Positions 28,121-37,379 of a stretch of DNA of 64,000 nt are shown piece by piece (within the stretch, counting starts at the first letter, position 1; every line of letters starts with the position of its first letter). The DNA is from Rubellimicrobium sp. GTDB taxonomy: Bacteria > Pseudomonadota > Alphaproteobacteria > Rhodobacterales > Rhodobacteraceae. A program made the position numbers and the translations under genes. The stretch spans positions 1-64,000 of the forward strand of contig JACFNP010000010.1 in assembly GCA_019454835.1 (NCBI GenBank), in the 5' to 3' direction. The notes beneath the pieces were generated by a model, which ran no database searches, was not told the DNA's origin, and saw only the letters and a program-made list of their open reading frames with translations.

Positions 28121-29946
28121 CAGGCCACCTCGCGGAAATCGTCATCCCGTTCGTCCGGGCCGCCGGGCTCGAGGTCGAGGGCAAAGCCCCTGTCGCCCCT
28201 GGCGCGCGCGGGCTTTGCCGGTGCAGGTGACGTTGCCTGTGCCGGTGCCGCCTTGCGCGCCGGTTTCGCGGCGGGGCGTGCGGCGCCGTCGCGCGGGCGG
28301 GCGGACGGACGGGCAGGGGCCTGTGCCGCCGCGCCACCGGCGGCCTCGGTGGTGAAATAGGCGATCGAGGCCTGCAGTTCCTCGGCCTGGGCGGCGAGTT
28401 CCTCGGATGTGGCGGACATCTGTTCCGAGGCGCCCGCGTTCTTCTGCGTCACCTGGTCGAGCTGCTGGATCGCCTCGTTGATCTGGGCGGCGCCGATGTC
28501 CTGTTCGCGGACCGCGGCGCTGATCTCGGCGATGAGTTCGGCGGTCTTGCGGATGTCGGGCACCAGCCGAGCCAGCATGTCGCCCGCATCGGCCGCGACC
28601 TTTACGGTTTCGTCCGAGACGGCGCTGATTTCGGCGGCCGCCGTCTGGCTGCGTTCGGCCAGCTTGCGCACCTCGGAGGCGACCACGGCGAAACCCTTGC
28701 CGTGTTCGCCCGCGCGCGCGGCCTCGACCGCCGCGTTCAGGGCGAGAAGGTCGGTCTGGCGCGCGATTTCCTGCACGATGCCGATCTTCTCGGCGATGGT
28801 GCGCATCGCCTCGACCGCGCGGGCCACGGCGGCCCCGCCGGTTTCGGCGTCCCTGGCCGACTGGCGGGCCATGGTTTCGGTCTGGGTGGCGTTGTCGGCG
28901 TTCTGCTTGATGTTGGCGGCCATCTGTTCCATCGAGGCGGATGCCTCTTCGGTCGCCGCCGCCTGTTCGGTCGCGCCCTGCGACAGTTGTTCGGCGCCCG
29001 CCGACAGTTCCTGGCTGCCCGCCGAGACGCTTTCGGCCGCCGCCGCCGCATCGGTCACCACGCCGCGCAGGCGATGCACCATGTCCTGCAGCGCGAGGCC
29101 GAGGATATCCTTGTCGGACAGCGGTTGCGGTTCCACCGTGAGGTCGCCTTCGGCGATGCGTTCGGCCATGGCCGCCGTCTCGCGCAGGTTGTCGATCATG
29201 GTGTGGGTGGCCTCGGTCAGGTCGCGGATCTCGTCGTTGCCACGCAGCGCTGCATGCTGGCTCAGATCGCCGCTTGCGACGGCATTGGCCAGATGCAGCA
29301 CCCGCTGCAGACCCCGTGCGGTGGACATGGCAAGCCAGAGAGCAACAGCGATGCCGGCAAGCGCCGCGATGGTTGACAGCACGATCATGAGATTGCGCAT
29401 GTCCTCCGAGGTTGAATTCACGAGCGCGTCGTATTCTGCGAGCGCATCGGTCGCCATGCGCATCAGATCCTCGACGGCCGCCATGATCTCGACCGCGTAG
29501 GTATCGGCGTCGCCGAGCGCGATCGAGAGGGCAAGCTCGGCATTTCCGGCTCGTGAGGCGGCAATAACCTGATCGCCGAGCTCGACCAGTCGATCCCAAT
29601 TGGCGGCGATACCTTCCCATACCGGACGAAGCTCGGGCAGCGCGTCGGCGATCCCGGCTGCAAAGCGCTCATCATAGACGGTGCGCGCCGCGTTGTTGGT
29701 GGCAACCGCAGCATCCAGATCGGATCGCGTCGGGGCTGTCGCAATACTCAGCAGTGTCCGGCGCAATCTTTCCTGATCGGCAACAAGTTCGCCCATACGC
29801 GCACGCGCATCGGCACGGTGGCTCATCTCGTCCGTCACATGGCTGATCTCGGACATCCCGTAGATTCCGGCAATTGACACGGCCGCAAGCAGCGCAATGA
29901 GCAGGCCGAAGCCTGCGGCGAGTTTCAGTTTGATCGTCAGGCGCAT
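28120..29946 (-). CDS. Transmembrane methyl-accepting chemotaxis protein
   Basis: 608-residue chemoreceptor. TM1 is at about 7-30 ([22 protein letters not shown]), a periplasmic four-helix-bundle sensor runs to ~185, TM2 is at about 187-210 ([21 protein letters not shown]), then HAMP, and the signalling hairpin with tip [42 protein letters not shown] Pro/Ala/Lys-rich tail of about 75 residues follows, without an NWETF-type tether. The DNA encoding the sensor (about 29340-29880) has visibly lower G+C and freer codon use than the signalling part, suggesting a swapped-in sensor. The longer upstream frame is not used: MRLTIKLK is the natural start. Confidence 0.95.
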   Translation of the reverse strand: MRLTIKLKLAAGFGLLIALLAAVSIAGIYGMSEISHVTDEMSHRADARARMGELVADQERLRRTLLSIATAPTRSDLDAAVATNNAARTVYDERFAAGIADALPELRPVWEGIAANWDRLVELGDQVIAASRAGNAELALSIALGDADTYAVEIMAAVEDLMRMATDALAEYDALVNSTSEDMRNLMIVLSTIAALAGIAVALWLAMSTARGLQRVLHLANAVASGDLSQHAALRGNDEIRDLTEATHTMIDNLRETAAMAERIAEGDLTVEPQPLSDKDILGLALQDMVHRLRGVVTDAAAAAESVSAGSQELSAGAEQLSQGATEQAAATEEASASMEQMAANIKQNADNATQTETMARQSARDAETGGAAVARAVEAMRTIAEKIGIVQEIARQTDLLALNAAVEAARAGEHGKGFAVVASEVRKLAERSQTAAAEISAVSDETVKVAADAGDMLARLVPDIRKTAELIAEISAAVREQDIGAAQINEAIQQLDQVTQKNAGASEQMSATSEELAAQAEELQASIAYFTTEAAGGAAAQAPARPSARPRDGAARPAAKPARKAAPAQATSPAPAKPARARGDRGFALDLEPGGPDERDDDFREVA

Positions 29947-29968
29947 GGTGAAATCCTGTTGTCCGGGT

Positions 29969-30493
29969 TCAGTTGACGGCGCGCAGCGTCGTGCCGACGC
30001 GCGGCGGGCTGGCTGTGAAGATGGCATCAAGGTCGGGCAGGATGATGAATTCGCCGTCGTGGCGAAACAGCGCGCGGATGTAGTCGGGTCGCCAGCGCAT
30101 CCCGACGCCGGGCGGGGGTTCGCGGGATTCGAGCGGCAGGATCGTCACCTCATGCACGCGGTCGGTGCGCAGGCCGACCAGCGTGCTTTCGCTGCCCGAG
30201 GCGAATTCGATCACGACGATGCGGCTGTCGGCGGTGGGTTCGGCGGGGTCCATCCCGAAGGCGAGGCGCAGGTCGGCCAGCGGGATCACCCGGCCGCGAA
30301 AGTTGATGACGCTGCCGACGAAGCGGCCTGCGCCGGGCACCGGCGTTTCGGGCAAAAGGTCGAGAATTTCCTGCACCGCCGTCGCCTCGAGCGCGAAGGT
30401 TTCGCCCTGCAGGCCGAAGGTCAGCACCTCGATCGTGCCGGAACCGGGCGTGGCGGGGCCGGAACCGGCGGGGGACTGGTCGGGAACATTCAT
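29969..30493 (-). CDS. cheW: Chemotaxis coupling protein CheW (first copy)
   Basis: 174 residues with an acidic/Gly-rich N-terminal extension, then the CheW fold: [45 protein letters not shown] and [18 protein letters not shown] overlap with the cheA stop sets the start at 30493. Confidence 0.95.
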   Translation of the reverse strand: MNVPDQSPAGSGPATPGSGTIEVLTFGLQGETFALEATAVQEILDLLPETPVPGAGRFVGSVINFRGRVIPLADLRLAFGMDPAEPTADSRIVVIEFASGSESTLVGLRTDRVHEVTILPLESREPPPGVGMRWRPDYIRALFRHDGEFIILPDLDAIFTASPPRVGTTLRAVN

Positions 30494-32460
30494 CCGGCAG
30501 CGCGCAGTTGCGCCTCCTGTTGCTGGCCCGAGGCGACCAGATGGGCCACGTCGAGGATGAGGGCGACCGAGCCGTCGCCGAGAATGGTCGCCCCGGAAAA
30601 GGTGGTGATCCCCGCATGCAGCCGGGACAGGGACTTGATTACCGTCTGGTGGTTGCCGATGATCTGGTCGACGACCAGGCCCACCCGTTCGGTGCCGGTC
30701 GAGACCACAACCATCTTCTGATGCGGGTCGGGTGAGGTGCCGGTGGCGAACAGTTCGCGCAGGCGCAGGAAGGGCACCAGCCGGTCGCGCAGCGAAACGA
30801 AGGCCCGCCCGCGCGAGCGGTTGTCCCGTTCGTGCGGCAGTTCGAGACATTCCTCGACGGTGGCCAGCGGGATGACATAGCGCCCCTGGCCGACCCGGAC
30901 GAGAAGCCCGCCGATGATGGCGACGGTCAGCGGGATGCGCAGCGCGATTCGCGTCCCTTCGCCGGGGGTGCTGGTGATGTCGATGCCGCCGCGCAGCGAA
31001 TCGATGGTCCGCTTTACCACGTCCATGCCGACGCCCCGTCCCGACAGGCTGGTCACCCTGGCCGCCGTCGAGAAGCCGGGTTCAAGGACCAGTTGCAGCA
31101 GCTCCGCGTCGGCGAGCGCCTGTCCGGGCGCGATCAGCCCCGCCTCTTCGGCGCGGGCGCGCACGCGCGCGCGGTCGATCCCGGCGCCGTCGTCGGTGAT
31201 GGCGATGATGACCTCGCCGCCTTCCTGCCGGGCGGAGAGGCGGATGCGGCCGGTCGCGGGCTTGCCTGCGGCGGTGCGGGATTCGGGTGCCTCGATCCCG
31301 TGGTCGGCGGCGTTGCGCACCAGATGCACCAGCGGATCGGCCAGCCGTTCGATCACGGTCTTGTCGACTTCGGTATTCTCGCCGTCGGTGACCAGTTCGA
31401 CGGGCTTGCCGGTATCCAGCGCGAGATCGTGCACGAGGCGACGAAAGCGCGCGAACAGCGACCCGACCGGCACCATGCGCAACACCATCATCGTGTCACG
31501 CAATTCGCCGGAAAGGCGTTCCATTTCCTCGGACACGGCGCGCAGCGGCAGGTCGTCGCGCGCGTTGGCCAGTTGCCCGAGCCGCGACTGCGCGATCACC
31601 AGTTCGCCGACCCGGTCCATGAGTTCATCCAGCCGCGCCGCCGGAACGCGCACGTTTTCATCCGGGCGCGACCAGCGCTGCGCCGACGCATCGGCTGGGG
31701 CGGCGATGTCCGCATCGCCTGTCGTGGCCGGGCCGGGCGCCGGTGGCGCTGCCTGCGCGGGGCGGGCGGGGTCCTGTTCCGGCAGCGGTTCGACATGCAG
31801 CTCCATCGTGTCCATGACGAAGATGAACACGTCATCGACGGCCGCGCGCGGGGCGGTCGTGGTGAGGTCCACCTCCCAGGCCAGATGCAGCGCCAGCGGA
31901 TCGAGCGCCTCGAGCGGCGGGATCATCGCGATGTCGGCGCGCACACGGGCATCGCCCAGCGCCCGCAATTCCTTCAGCAGCGCCAGCGGGTTGGTGCCCT
32001 TGGCCATGGCGTCGGCGGGCAGGCTGAACCGCAGGTGCCAGCCGGTTGCCGCAGGCGCCCCGGCATCGCCCGCCGCACCGCCACCGGCACCGGCCACCGC
32101 CTGCCCCAGCGCGTCGAGCAGCGCGCGCCCGCGCGCCTGCTGGCCGGGGGCGCCCGGCGAATCGACCAGCGCGCGCATGTGGTCGCAGGCGTCGAGGACC
32201 GCACGCGCCAGCGCGACGGTGGCAGGCGCCTCGCCCCGGCGCACCCGGTCGAAGGCGGTTTCGCAATGGTGGGTGAAGGCCGCCAGCGCGTCGAAGCCGA
32301 ACATCGCCCCCGACCCTTTCAACGTGTGCAGGCCACGGAACACCGCGTTCACGAGTTCGTCGTCATCGAGGCGCTGCATGAGATCGAGAAGCCCCTGTTC
32401 GACCTGTTCGAGAAGGTCCGCAGCCTCGGTCCGGAAGGTATCGACGGGATCGACGGTCAT
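30490..32460 (-). CDS. cheA: Chemotaxis histidine kinase CheA
   Basis: 656 residues. P1 phosphotransfer domain with phospho-His45 (RGLHTLKGSGAMF), a variable P2-like region and Pro/Ala linker, P3 dimerisation (PAARLDELMDRVGELVIAQSRL), P4 kinase (NAADHGIEAPESR, ITDDGAGID, SGRGVGMDVVK) and P5 CheW-like domain (LLVRVGQGRYVIPLATVEECL). It passes phosphate to CheY and CheB. The start lies four bases inside the end of cheY. All catalytic boxes are intact. Confidence 0.97.
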   Translation of the reverse strand: MTVDPVDTFRTEAADLLEQVEQGLLDLMQRLDDDELVNAVFRGLHTLKGSGAMFGFDALAAFTHHCETAFDRVRRGEAPATVALARAVLDACDHMRALVDSPGAPGQQARGRALLDALGQAVAGAGGGAAGDAGAPAATGWHLRFSLPADAMAKGTNPLALLKELRALGDARVRADIAMIPPLEALDPLALHLAWEVDLTTTAPRAAVDDVFIFVMDTMELHVEPLPEQDPARPAQAAPPAPGPATTGDADIAAPADASAQRWSRPDENVRVPAARLDELMDRVGELVIAQSRLGQLANARDDLPLRAVSEEMERLSGELRDTMMVLRMVPVGSLFARFRRLVHDLALDTGKPVELVTDGENTEVDKTVIERLADPLVHLVRNAADHGIEAPESRTAAGKPATGRIRLSARQEGGEVIIAITDDGAGIDRARVRARAEEAGLIAPGQALADAELLQLVLEPGFSTAARVTSLSGRGVGMDVVKRTIDSLRGGIDITSTPGEGTRIALRIPLTVAIIGGLLVRVGQGRYVIPLATVEECLELPHERDNRSRGRAFVSLRDRLVPFLRLRELFATGTSPDPHQKMVVVSTGTERVGLVVDQIIGNHQTVIKSLSRLHAGITTFSGATILGDGSVALILDVAHLVASGQQQEAQLRAAG

Positions 32461-32825
32461 CTGCCCAGCACCTTTCTGGCAACCTTCACGAGCTGGTCGG
32501 GGTCGAAGGGTTTGGTCAGCCATCCCGTCGCCCCGGCTGCGCGGGCGCGGGCCTTCATCCCGTCGTCCGATTCGGTGGTCAGGAACACGATCGGCATCCC
32601 CGCATGGGCGGGAATGGCACGCATGGCTTCGATCATGGCGAGGCCGTCCATCACCGGCATGTTCAGATCGGTGATCACCAGATCGAAATGTTCGCCCCCC
32701 GCGCGCGCGATGCCGTCGGCGCCGTCCGTCGCCTCGGCGATGCGGTAACCGGCGCCGGTCAGGGCGATGCGGACCGCCGCGCGCACCGAGGCCGAGTCGT
32801 CCACGACGAGGATTGACGCGCTCAT
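32457..32825 (-). CDS. cheY: Chemotaxis response regulator CheY
   Basis: 122-residue single receiver domain: acidic pocket VVDDSAS (Asp9, Asp10), phospho-acceptor Asp53 in VITDLNMPVMDG, conserved Thr in FLTTES and Lys in TKPFDPDQL. Small size and position before cheA identify it as the diffusible output regulator or a phosphate sink. Overlaps the STAS gene and cheA by four bases each. Confidence 0.95.
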   Translation of the reverse strand: MSASILVVDDSASVRAAVRIALTGAGYRIAEATDGADGIARAGGEHFDLVITDLNMPVMDGLAMIEAMRAIPAHAGMPIVFLTTESDDGMKARARAAGATGWLTKPFDPDQLVKVARKVLGR

Positions 32826-33133
32826 CCGGGGGCCGCCTGGGACCAGGGGCCTGCGATGGCGCCGAACCCGCCGTCGTCGAGGATTCGCGCGAGCGCCGCG
32901 CCGGGCGGGTGGCGCAGTTCCAGCGCGCCCCCGGCGATGCGGGCGCTGAGCTGTGCGGCAAGAAGGATCTGCACGAAGCCGAGGTCGATGTCGTCGCTGT
33001 CGCCGATGTCCAGCACCAGATGCGGGTTCAGGCGGATCGCCGCCAGCAGCCGGTCACGGAGTCCGGCCGCGTCGCGCAGCCTGAAAGGTCCGCGCAGGAC
33101 AAGTTCGGATCGGGGCATCGTGGTCGTCGTCAT
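32822..33133 (-). CDS. STAS-domain protein, first gene of the che operon
   Basis: About 103 residues of STAS (anti-sigma factor antagonist-like) fold: ELVLRGPFRLRDAAGLRDRLLAAIRLNPHL, then LDIGDSDDIDLGFVQILLAA, where the DS/DD pair corresponds to the usual phosphorylatable Ser region. Such proteins occur at the head of some alphaproteobacterial che operons; the role is unproven. In-frame ATGs at 33175, 33148 and 33118 are alternatives, and none has a strong ribosome site. Divergent from the soluble MCP-like gene across about 190 bases. Confidence 0.8.
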   Translation of the reverse strand: MTTTTMPRSELVLRGPFRLRDAAGLRDRLLAAIRLNPHLVLDIGDSDDIDLGFVQILLAAQLSARIAGGALELRHPPGAALARILDDGGFGAIAGPWSQAAPG

Positions 33134-33322
33134 AACAGGGACCGCCATCAGGGTTCGGCCCACCACACCATGCACGGCTTAAGAAACCGTTGCGGGCGTC
33201 CGCCCGGTTGCATCGTGATTGCGTCGAATTGTCCGCAATCGTCACCCTCCGGGGCGGCGGGGCGTTCATCTTGCGTTATTGTCCATGTGCGATCACGGCC
33301 CGGCACCAACACGGGACAGGCC

Positions 33323-35059
33323 ATGACCAATCCGCCCGCCGCCGAACCGCCGCCCGGCCATGCGCGCCGCGCGATCGACATCGCGCAGCGGCTCGACCAC
33401 GCGCGCACCCGGATCGAGGCCCGGTTTCTCGAGGGCGGGCATGTCCTCGGCGCCGCGCTGGAATCGACCGCGACATTGCGCGACCTGCTGACGCAGGTTC
33501 TGGCCGCGCTTGACGAAAACGCGGTCGCCAGCACCGTGACCGACCTCGATGCCACCGCGCAACGCCTGCTCGAACTGCCCGGCAGGCAGGCCGACCGGCA
33601 CCGGCGGATGGGCGCGCTGGCCGCCGGGGCCAGGCGGCTGCGCACCCTGATCGACGACATGCGTGCCACCCTGCGCTACCTGCGCACCGTCGCCATCACG
33701 GTCAGGATCGCCGGGGCCGATGCGGGGGGATTCGGCGAATTCGCGGGCAGGATGCTGGCGCTCATCGAAGAAGGCCGCAGCCGGATCGACGGTTTCGCCG
33801 CGCGCCTCGACCTGCTGCTGGCCGAATCGGGGGCCGCAGGCGCGCTGCATCGCAGCCTCCAGGCCGATCACGCGCGCAGCCTGCCCGCGCTCACGCAGGC
33901 GCTGGCGCGCGACGCGCGCGGGATGCAGGATTATCACGCCGCGATCCGCCGCCTTGCCGCGACGCAGGCCGACCTCGCGCGCGAGATCGCGGATCAGGTC
34001 GCCCGCACCCTGATGGCGTTGCAGATCGGCGACATGACGCGCCAGCGCATCGAACATGTCGCGTCCGGTCTGGTCATGCTGGCCGAAACCGCCCCGGCGC
34101 TGTCGCGCGCCGATCAGGCGCTGGTCAGCGGGTTTCTCGCGCGGCAGCTTGCCGACCTGACGGAGGAATTTCACCACGGCAGCGGCGCGGTCGCGCGCAA
34201 CCTTGCGGCCCTTGCCGCCAGCATGGTGCGGATGCTGGCGCTGGGGCGCCAGGCCGGTGCAGGCGACGACCGGGACGACTTTCTGCCCGCGATGGAACGC
34301 GGCGTCCTTGCCGCACATGCCATCGTCACGCGGATCGAAAAGGCGGGCCTGCGCGCTGCGGCTTTCGCCGACCACGCCGCCGCCATCACGCATGAACTCG
34401 GCGATGCCGTCGGCGCGATCACCAAGATTCGCGCCGACATCCAGTTCATGGCGATCAACACCAGCCTGCGCTGCCGCCGTCTGGGCGACGCCGGGCGCGC
34501 CGTCGTCGTCGTGGCCACCGAACTGCGCAACTTCGCCGCGGGCCTCGAATCCGTCGCGGGGCGCATCCTGTCGGAACTGGCCGGACTCGACACGCTCGCC
34601 GCCGCGCTGATGGACGACAGCACGACGGGTACAGCCGGTGCCTCGCCGGGCAGCGCGCTGGAAGCGGTGCTCGACCGGGTCAGGGCCAGCCACCGCCGGA
34701 TGCAGCACGACCTGCAGGCGCTCGCCGCCCAGGGCGAGGATCTCGCCAGCGACCTCGGCCACGGCATCGCGCGGCTCGATTTCACGAAAGACCTCGGTGA
34801 CACGCTTGACGCGGCAACGCGCGACCTTGCGCCCGGCAACGACATCGCTGCGACGCATGTGGCGGCGGCGCCGACCGTCGCGCTGCTCGCCCGGATTCGC
34901 GCCAGCTACACGATGGCGCGCGAACGCAGGCTGCATGATGACTTCTTCGCGGGCGACTTCACCGGCGACGCCCTGCCGCCCGCCGATACCGCCGCCCGCA
35001 GGCGCGCGCCTGCGACAACCGCGACAACCGGCGACGACCTTGCCGCGATCCTGTTCTGA
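33323..35059 (+). CDS. Soluble, degenerate MCP-like protein
   Basis: 578 residues, almost wholly alpha-helical and Ala/Arg-rich, with no transmembrane segment or signal peptide. Near residues 365-415 the segment ITKIRADIQFMAINTSLRCRRLGDAGRAVVVVATELRNFA follows the MCP signalling-tip pattern ([31 protein letters not shown]), but the conserved NAA-EAARAGE core has drifted to NTSLRCRRLGD. An earlier DLAREIADQVARTLMALQIGDMTRQRIEH resembles helices found in CheZ-like or receptor-like proteins. It may be a cytoplasmic modulator of the adjacent CheA/CheW array. The ATG at 33323 follows GGGACAGG. Family membership is inferred, not certain. Confidence 0.7.
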   Translation: MTNPPAAEPPPGHARRAIDIAQRLDHARTRIEARFLEGGHVLGAALESTATLRDLLTQVLAALDENAVASTVTDLDATAQRLLELPGRQADRHRRMGALAAGARRLRTLIDDMRATLRYLRTVAITVRIAGADAGGFGEFAGRMLALIEEGRSRIDGFAARLDLLLAESGAAGALHRSLQADHARSLPALTQALARDARGMQDYHAAIRRLAATQADLAREIADQVARTLMALQIGDMTRQRIEHVASGLVMLAETAPALSRADQALVSGFLARQLADLTEEFHHGSGAVARNLAALAASMVRMLALGRQAGAGDDRDDFLPAMERGVLAAHAIVTRIEKAGLRAAAFADHAAAITHELGDAVGAITKIRADIQFMAINTSLRCRRLGDAGRAVVVVATELRNFAAGLESVAGRILSELAGLDTLAAALMDDSTTGTAGASPGSALEAVLDRVRASHRRMQHDLQALAAQGEDLASDLGHGIARLDFTKDLGDTLDAATRDLAPGNDIAATHVAAAPTVALLARIRASYTMARERRLHDDFFAGDFTGDALPPADTAARRRAPATTATTGDDLAAILF

Positions 35060-35074
35060 AACCGCGCAGCCGCC

Positions 35075-35653
35075 TCAGGCGGCAGGCGGGGTCGCGCCAC
35101 GCGCCACCGCGCCGCGTTCCGCCGCCAGATAGCGGGCCAGCAGCCGCGCGAAGACGACCAGATCGTCGTCGCTCCAGTCGGCGAAAATTTCCTCGTAGCG
35201 GTCCCATTTGCGGTCGCGGAAGGCGGACATCAGCGCGACGGCAGCCGCCGTCGGAACAAGAATCGCCTTGCGGGCATCGCTTTGCGCCACATCGCGGCGC
35301 AGAAAACCCTTGGCGATCAACTGCCCGGCAAGACGGCTGGCCCGTGACGGGTCGATCCCCATTTCCTGCGCCAGCGCGCCGACCGTCGCCTCGCCGGGGG
35401 CGCGGCGGTCCAGCCCGTGGATGATCCGCCCCACCGCCGCAAGCGCGCCGAATTCGGCCACCTCGACCGCGCCGCCCAGCGCGGCCAGCACGTCCGCCAC
35501 CAGCTCGCCCTTGATGAGCATCCGCCGCCAGACCAGCAGGCCCTGATCCGCCGCAAGCAGCGCCTCGATCGCCGCCGACGAACGGCCCGCGCGGGCAAGC
35601 CGCTCGGCCACGCCATCATGGAGCACCGGGATACGGGGCGGAACCTCAGTCAT
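35075..35653 (-). CDS. MarR-family transcriptional regulator
   Basis: 192-residue winged-helix repressor: FGALAAVGRIIHGLDRRAPGEATVGALAQEMGIDPSRASRLAGQLIAKGFLRRDVAQSDARK is the MarR DNA-binding core with its recognition helix and wing. Divergent from an MFS multidrug transporter gene 129 bases away, the classic arrangement for a MarR repressor controlling an exporter. Convergent with the MCP-like gene (15-base gap). Confidence 0.92.
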   Translation of the reverse strand: MTEVPPRIPVLHDGVAERLARAGRSSAAIEALLAADQGLLVWRRMLIKGELVADVLAALGGAVEVAEFGALAAVGRIIHGLDRRAPGEATVGALAQEMGIDPSRASRLAGQLIAKGFLRRDVAQSDARKAILVPTAAAVALMSAFRDRKWDRYEEIFADWSDDDLVVFARLLARYLAAERGAVARGATPPAA

Positions 35654-35665
35654 GCGCGACGTGAT

Positions 35666-35679
35666 GCACAGCCATGTGC
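35666..35679. promoter_or_regulatory. Candidate MarR operator
   Basis: Perfect inverted repeat GCACA-GCCA-TGTGC, 13 bases before the marR start codon and just downstream of a minus-strand TTGACA (35688-35683). Binding here would block marR and could affect the divergent transporter promoter. Confidence 0.35.
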
Positions 35680-35698
35680 CATTGTCAATTATTTGCCC

Positions 35699-35727
35699 TC
35701 GTCAAACATCCGCGCTGCGCCTATATG
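35699..35727 (+). promoter_or_regulatory. Candidate promoter of the MFS transporter gene
   Basis: TCGTCA, 17 bases, TATATG, about 55 bases before the ATG at 35783. It overlaps the divergent marR control region, so shared regulation is likely. Confidence 0.35.
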
Positions 35728-35782
35728 ACGCCGATGCGCGCCCCGCAGCGGGCGCCTCAATGATTCGAGATCAGGTTCTTTC

Positions 35783-37294
35783 ATGTCGCTCTCGTCCTCC
35801 GCCACCGCCGAACCCGCGCCGCAGCACAATCTGCCGCTGGTCATCGGCTCCATCGCGATCCTGCTTCTGCTCGCCTCGCTAGACCAGACCATCGTCTCGA
35901 CCGCGCTGCCGACCATCGTTGCCGACCTCGGCGGGCTGGAACACCTGTCCTGGGTGGTGACGGCCTACATCCTGACCTCGACCATCACCGCGCCGCTTTA
36001 TGGCAAGCTCGGCGACCTTTACGGGCGTCGCAACATGGTCTTCCTGTCCATCGGGCTGTTCCTCGTCGGCTCGGCCTTGTGCGGGCTGTCGATGAACATG
36101 GCCTTCCTGATCGGCGCCCGCGCGTTGCAGGGGCTGGGCGGCGGCGGCATCTTCGTGCTGGCGCTCTCGATCATCGGCGACGTGGTCAGCCCGCGCGAGC
36201 GGGCCAAGTTTCAGGGCGTCTTTGCAGGCGTGTTCTCGATCTCCTCGGTCGCCGGGCCGCTGATCGGCGGCTGGTTCGTCGATTATGCAAGCTGGCACTG
36301 GATCTTCTACGTGAACATCCCCTTCGGCCTGCTGGCGGTCACGGGCTTCACCATCGGCTTCGCCCCGCGCGGCACCCGCGTGAAGCACCGCGTCGACTGG
36401 GAGGGCGCCGCCGCGCTGAGCATCGCGCTTGCCGCGCTGACGCTGGCGACCAGCCTCGGCGGCGTCATGTTCGCCTGGTCGTCGCCGGTCACGCTGGGGC
36501 TGTTCGCGCTGGCCATCTTCGGCACCGCGATCTTCGTCTGGTTCGAGGCGCGCGCGAAAGAGCCGATCCTGCCGCTGCCGCTGTTCCGCGACAACGTGTT
36601 CCGCAACACCTCGATCCTCAGCTTCCTGATCGGCGCGATCATGCTGGGCAACGTCACCTTCCTGCCGCTGTTCCTCCAGGTTTCCAAGGGGCTGACGCCG
36701 ACGCAATCGGGCCTGATGCTGCTGCCGATGACCGCCGGGACGCTGATCTCGTCGAACCTCGCCGGCTTCTACATGAGCAGGTCGGGCCGTTACCGCATGT
36801 TGCCGGTCGTCGGCCTGTGCCTGGTGACGGTATCGGGCTTCCTGCTCGGCCTCATCGACCAGAACACCGGTTTCGTCCATTTTGGCCTCGTGATCCTCGG
36901 CCTCGGCCTCGGCATGGGCTGCATCTTCCCGGTGCTGACCACGGCGGTGCAGAACGCCGTGCCGTTCCGCGTCCTCGGCACCGCCACCGCCGCCGGGGTC
37001 ATGTTCCGCCAGATCGGCGGCTCGCTCGGCGTCGCGGTTTTCGGCTCGGTGTTTGCCGTCCGGCTGGCCGCCGCGATGGGCGACCACGCCGGAACCGTGT
37101 CGCCGATGGGCGAGATCGGCGCTTCGGCGGCCGCACTCGACCCCGCTTTGCACGAGATCGTCGGCGGTGCCATCGCCCATGCGCTCAGCCCGATCTACTG
37201 GATCACCGCCTCGATCGCCGTGGTCGGCATCCTCTTCGCGCTGCTGACCGCCGAACTGCCGCTGCGCACCACCACCGGCCAGATCCCCGACTGA
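35783..37294 (+). CDS. MFS multidrug efflux transporter, DHA2 (14-TM) type
   Basis: 503-residue proton-driven exporter. About 14 hydrophobic helices; motif A-like GKLGDLYGRRNM after TM2, motif C region FAGVFSISSVAGPLIGGWF, and LDQTIVSTALPTIVADLGG in TM1, typical of the EmrB/QacA (DHA2) group. The MarR gene next door is the likely regulator. Substrates cannot be read from sequence. Confidence 0.94.
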   Translation: MSLSSSATAEPAPQHNLPLVIGSIAILLLLASLDQTIVSTALPTIVADLGGLEHLSWVVTAYILTSTITAPLYGKLGDLYGRRNMVFLSIGLFLVGSALCGLSMNMAFLIGARALQGLGGGGIFVLALSIIGDVVSPRERAKFQGVFAGVFSISSVAGPLIGGWFVDYASWHWIFYVNIPFGLLAVTGFTIGFAPRGTRVKHRVDWEGAAALSIALAALTLATSLGGVMFAWSSPVTLGLFALAIFGTAIFVWFEARAKEPILPLPLFRDNVFRNTSILSFLIGAIMLGNVTFLPLFLQVSKGLTPTQSGLMLLPMTAGTLISSNLAGFYMSRSGRYRMLPVVGLCLVTVSGFLLGLIDQNTGFVHFGLVILGLGLGMGCIFPVLTTAVQNAVPFRVLGTATAAGVMFRQIGGSLGVAVFGSVFAVRLAAAMGDHAGTVSPMGEIGASAAALDPALHEIVGGAIAHALSPIYWITASIAVVGILFALLTAELPLRTTTGQIPD

Positions 37295-37309
37295 GGCGCG
37301 CATCTGCCG

Positions 37310-37338
37310 TTGTGAGGCGCAACGAAAGCCCCTAGAGA
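37310..37338 (+). promoter_or_regulatory. Candidate pyc promoter
   Basis: TTGTGA, 17 bases, TAGAGA, about 40 bases upstream of the pyc GTG. Weak match. Confidence 0.3.
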
Positions 37339-37379
37339 TTGCTGCACCTGCAAACACCACCCGCAGCGAGGGGGCGCCC

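Noticed and set aside
32813-33322. Longer N-terminal extension of the MCP-like protein
   Set aside because: The upstream open stretch is antisense to the STAS gene, and the ATG at 33323 has a good ribosome site.
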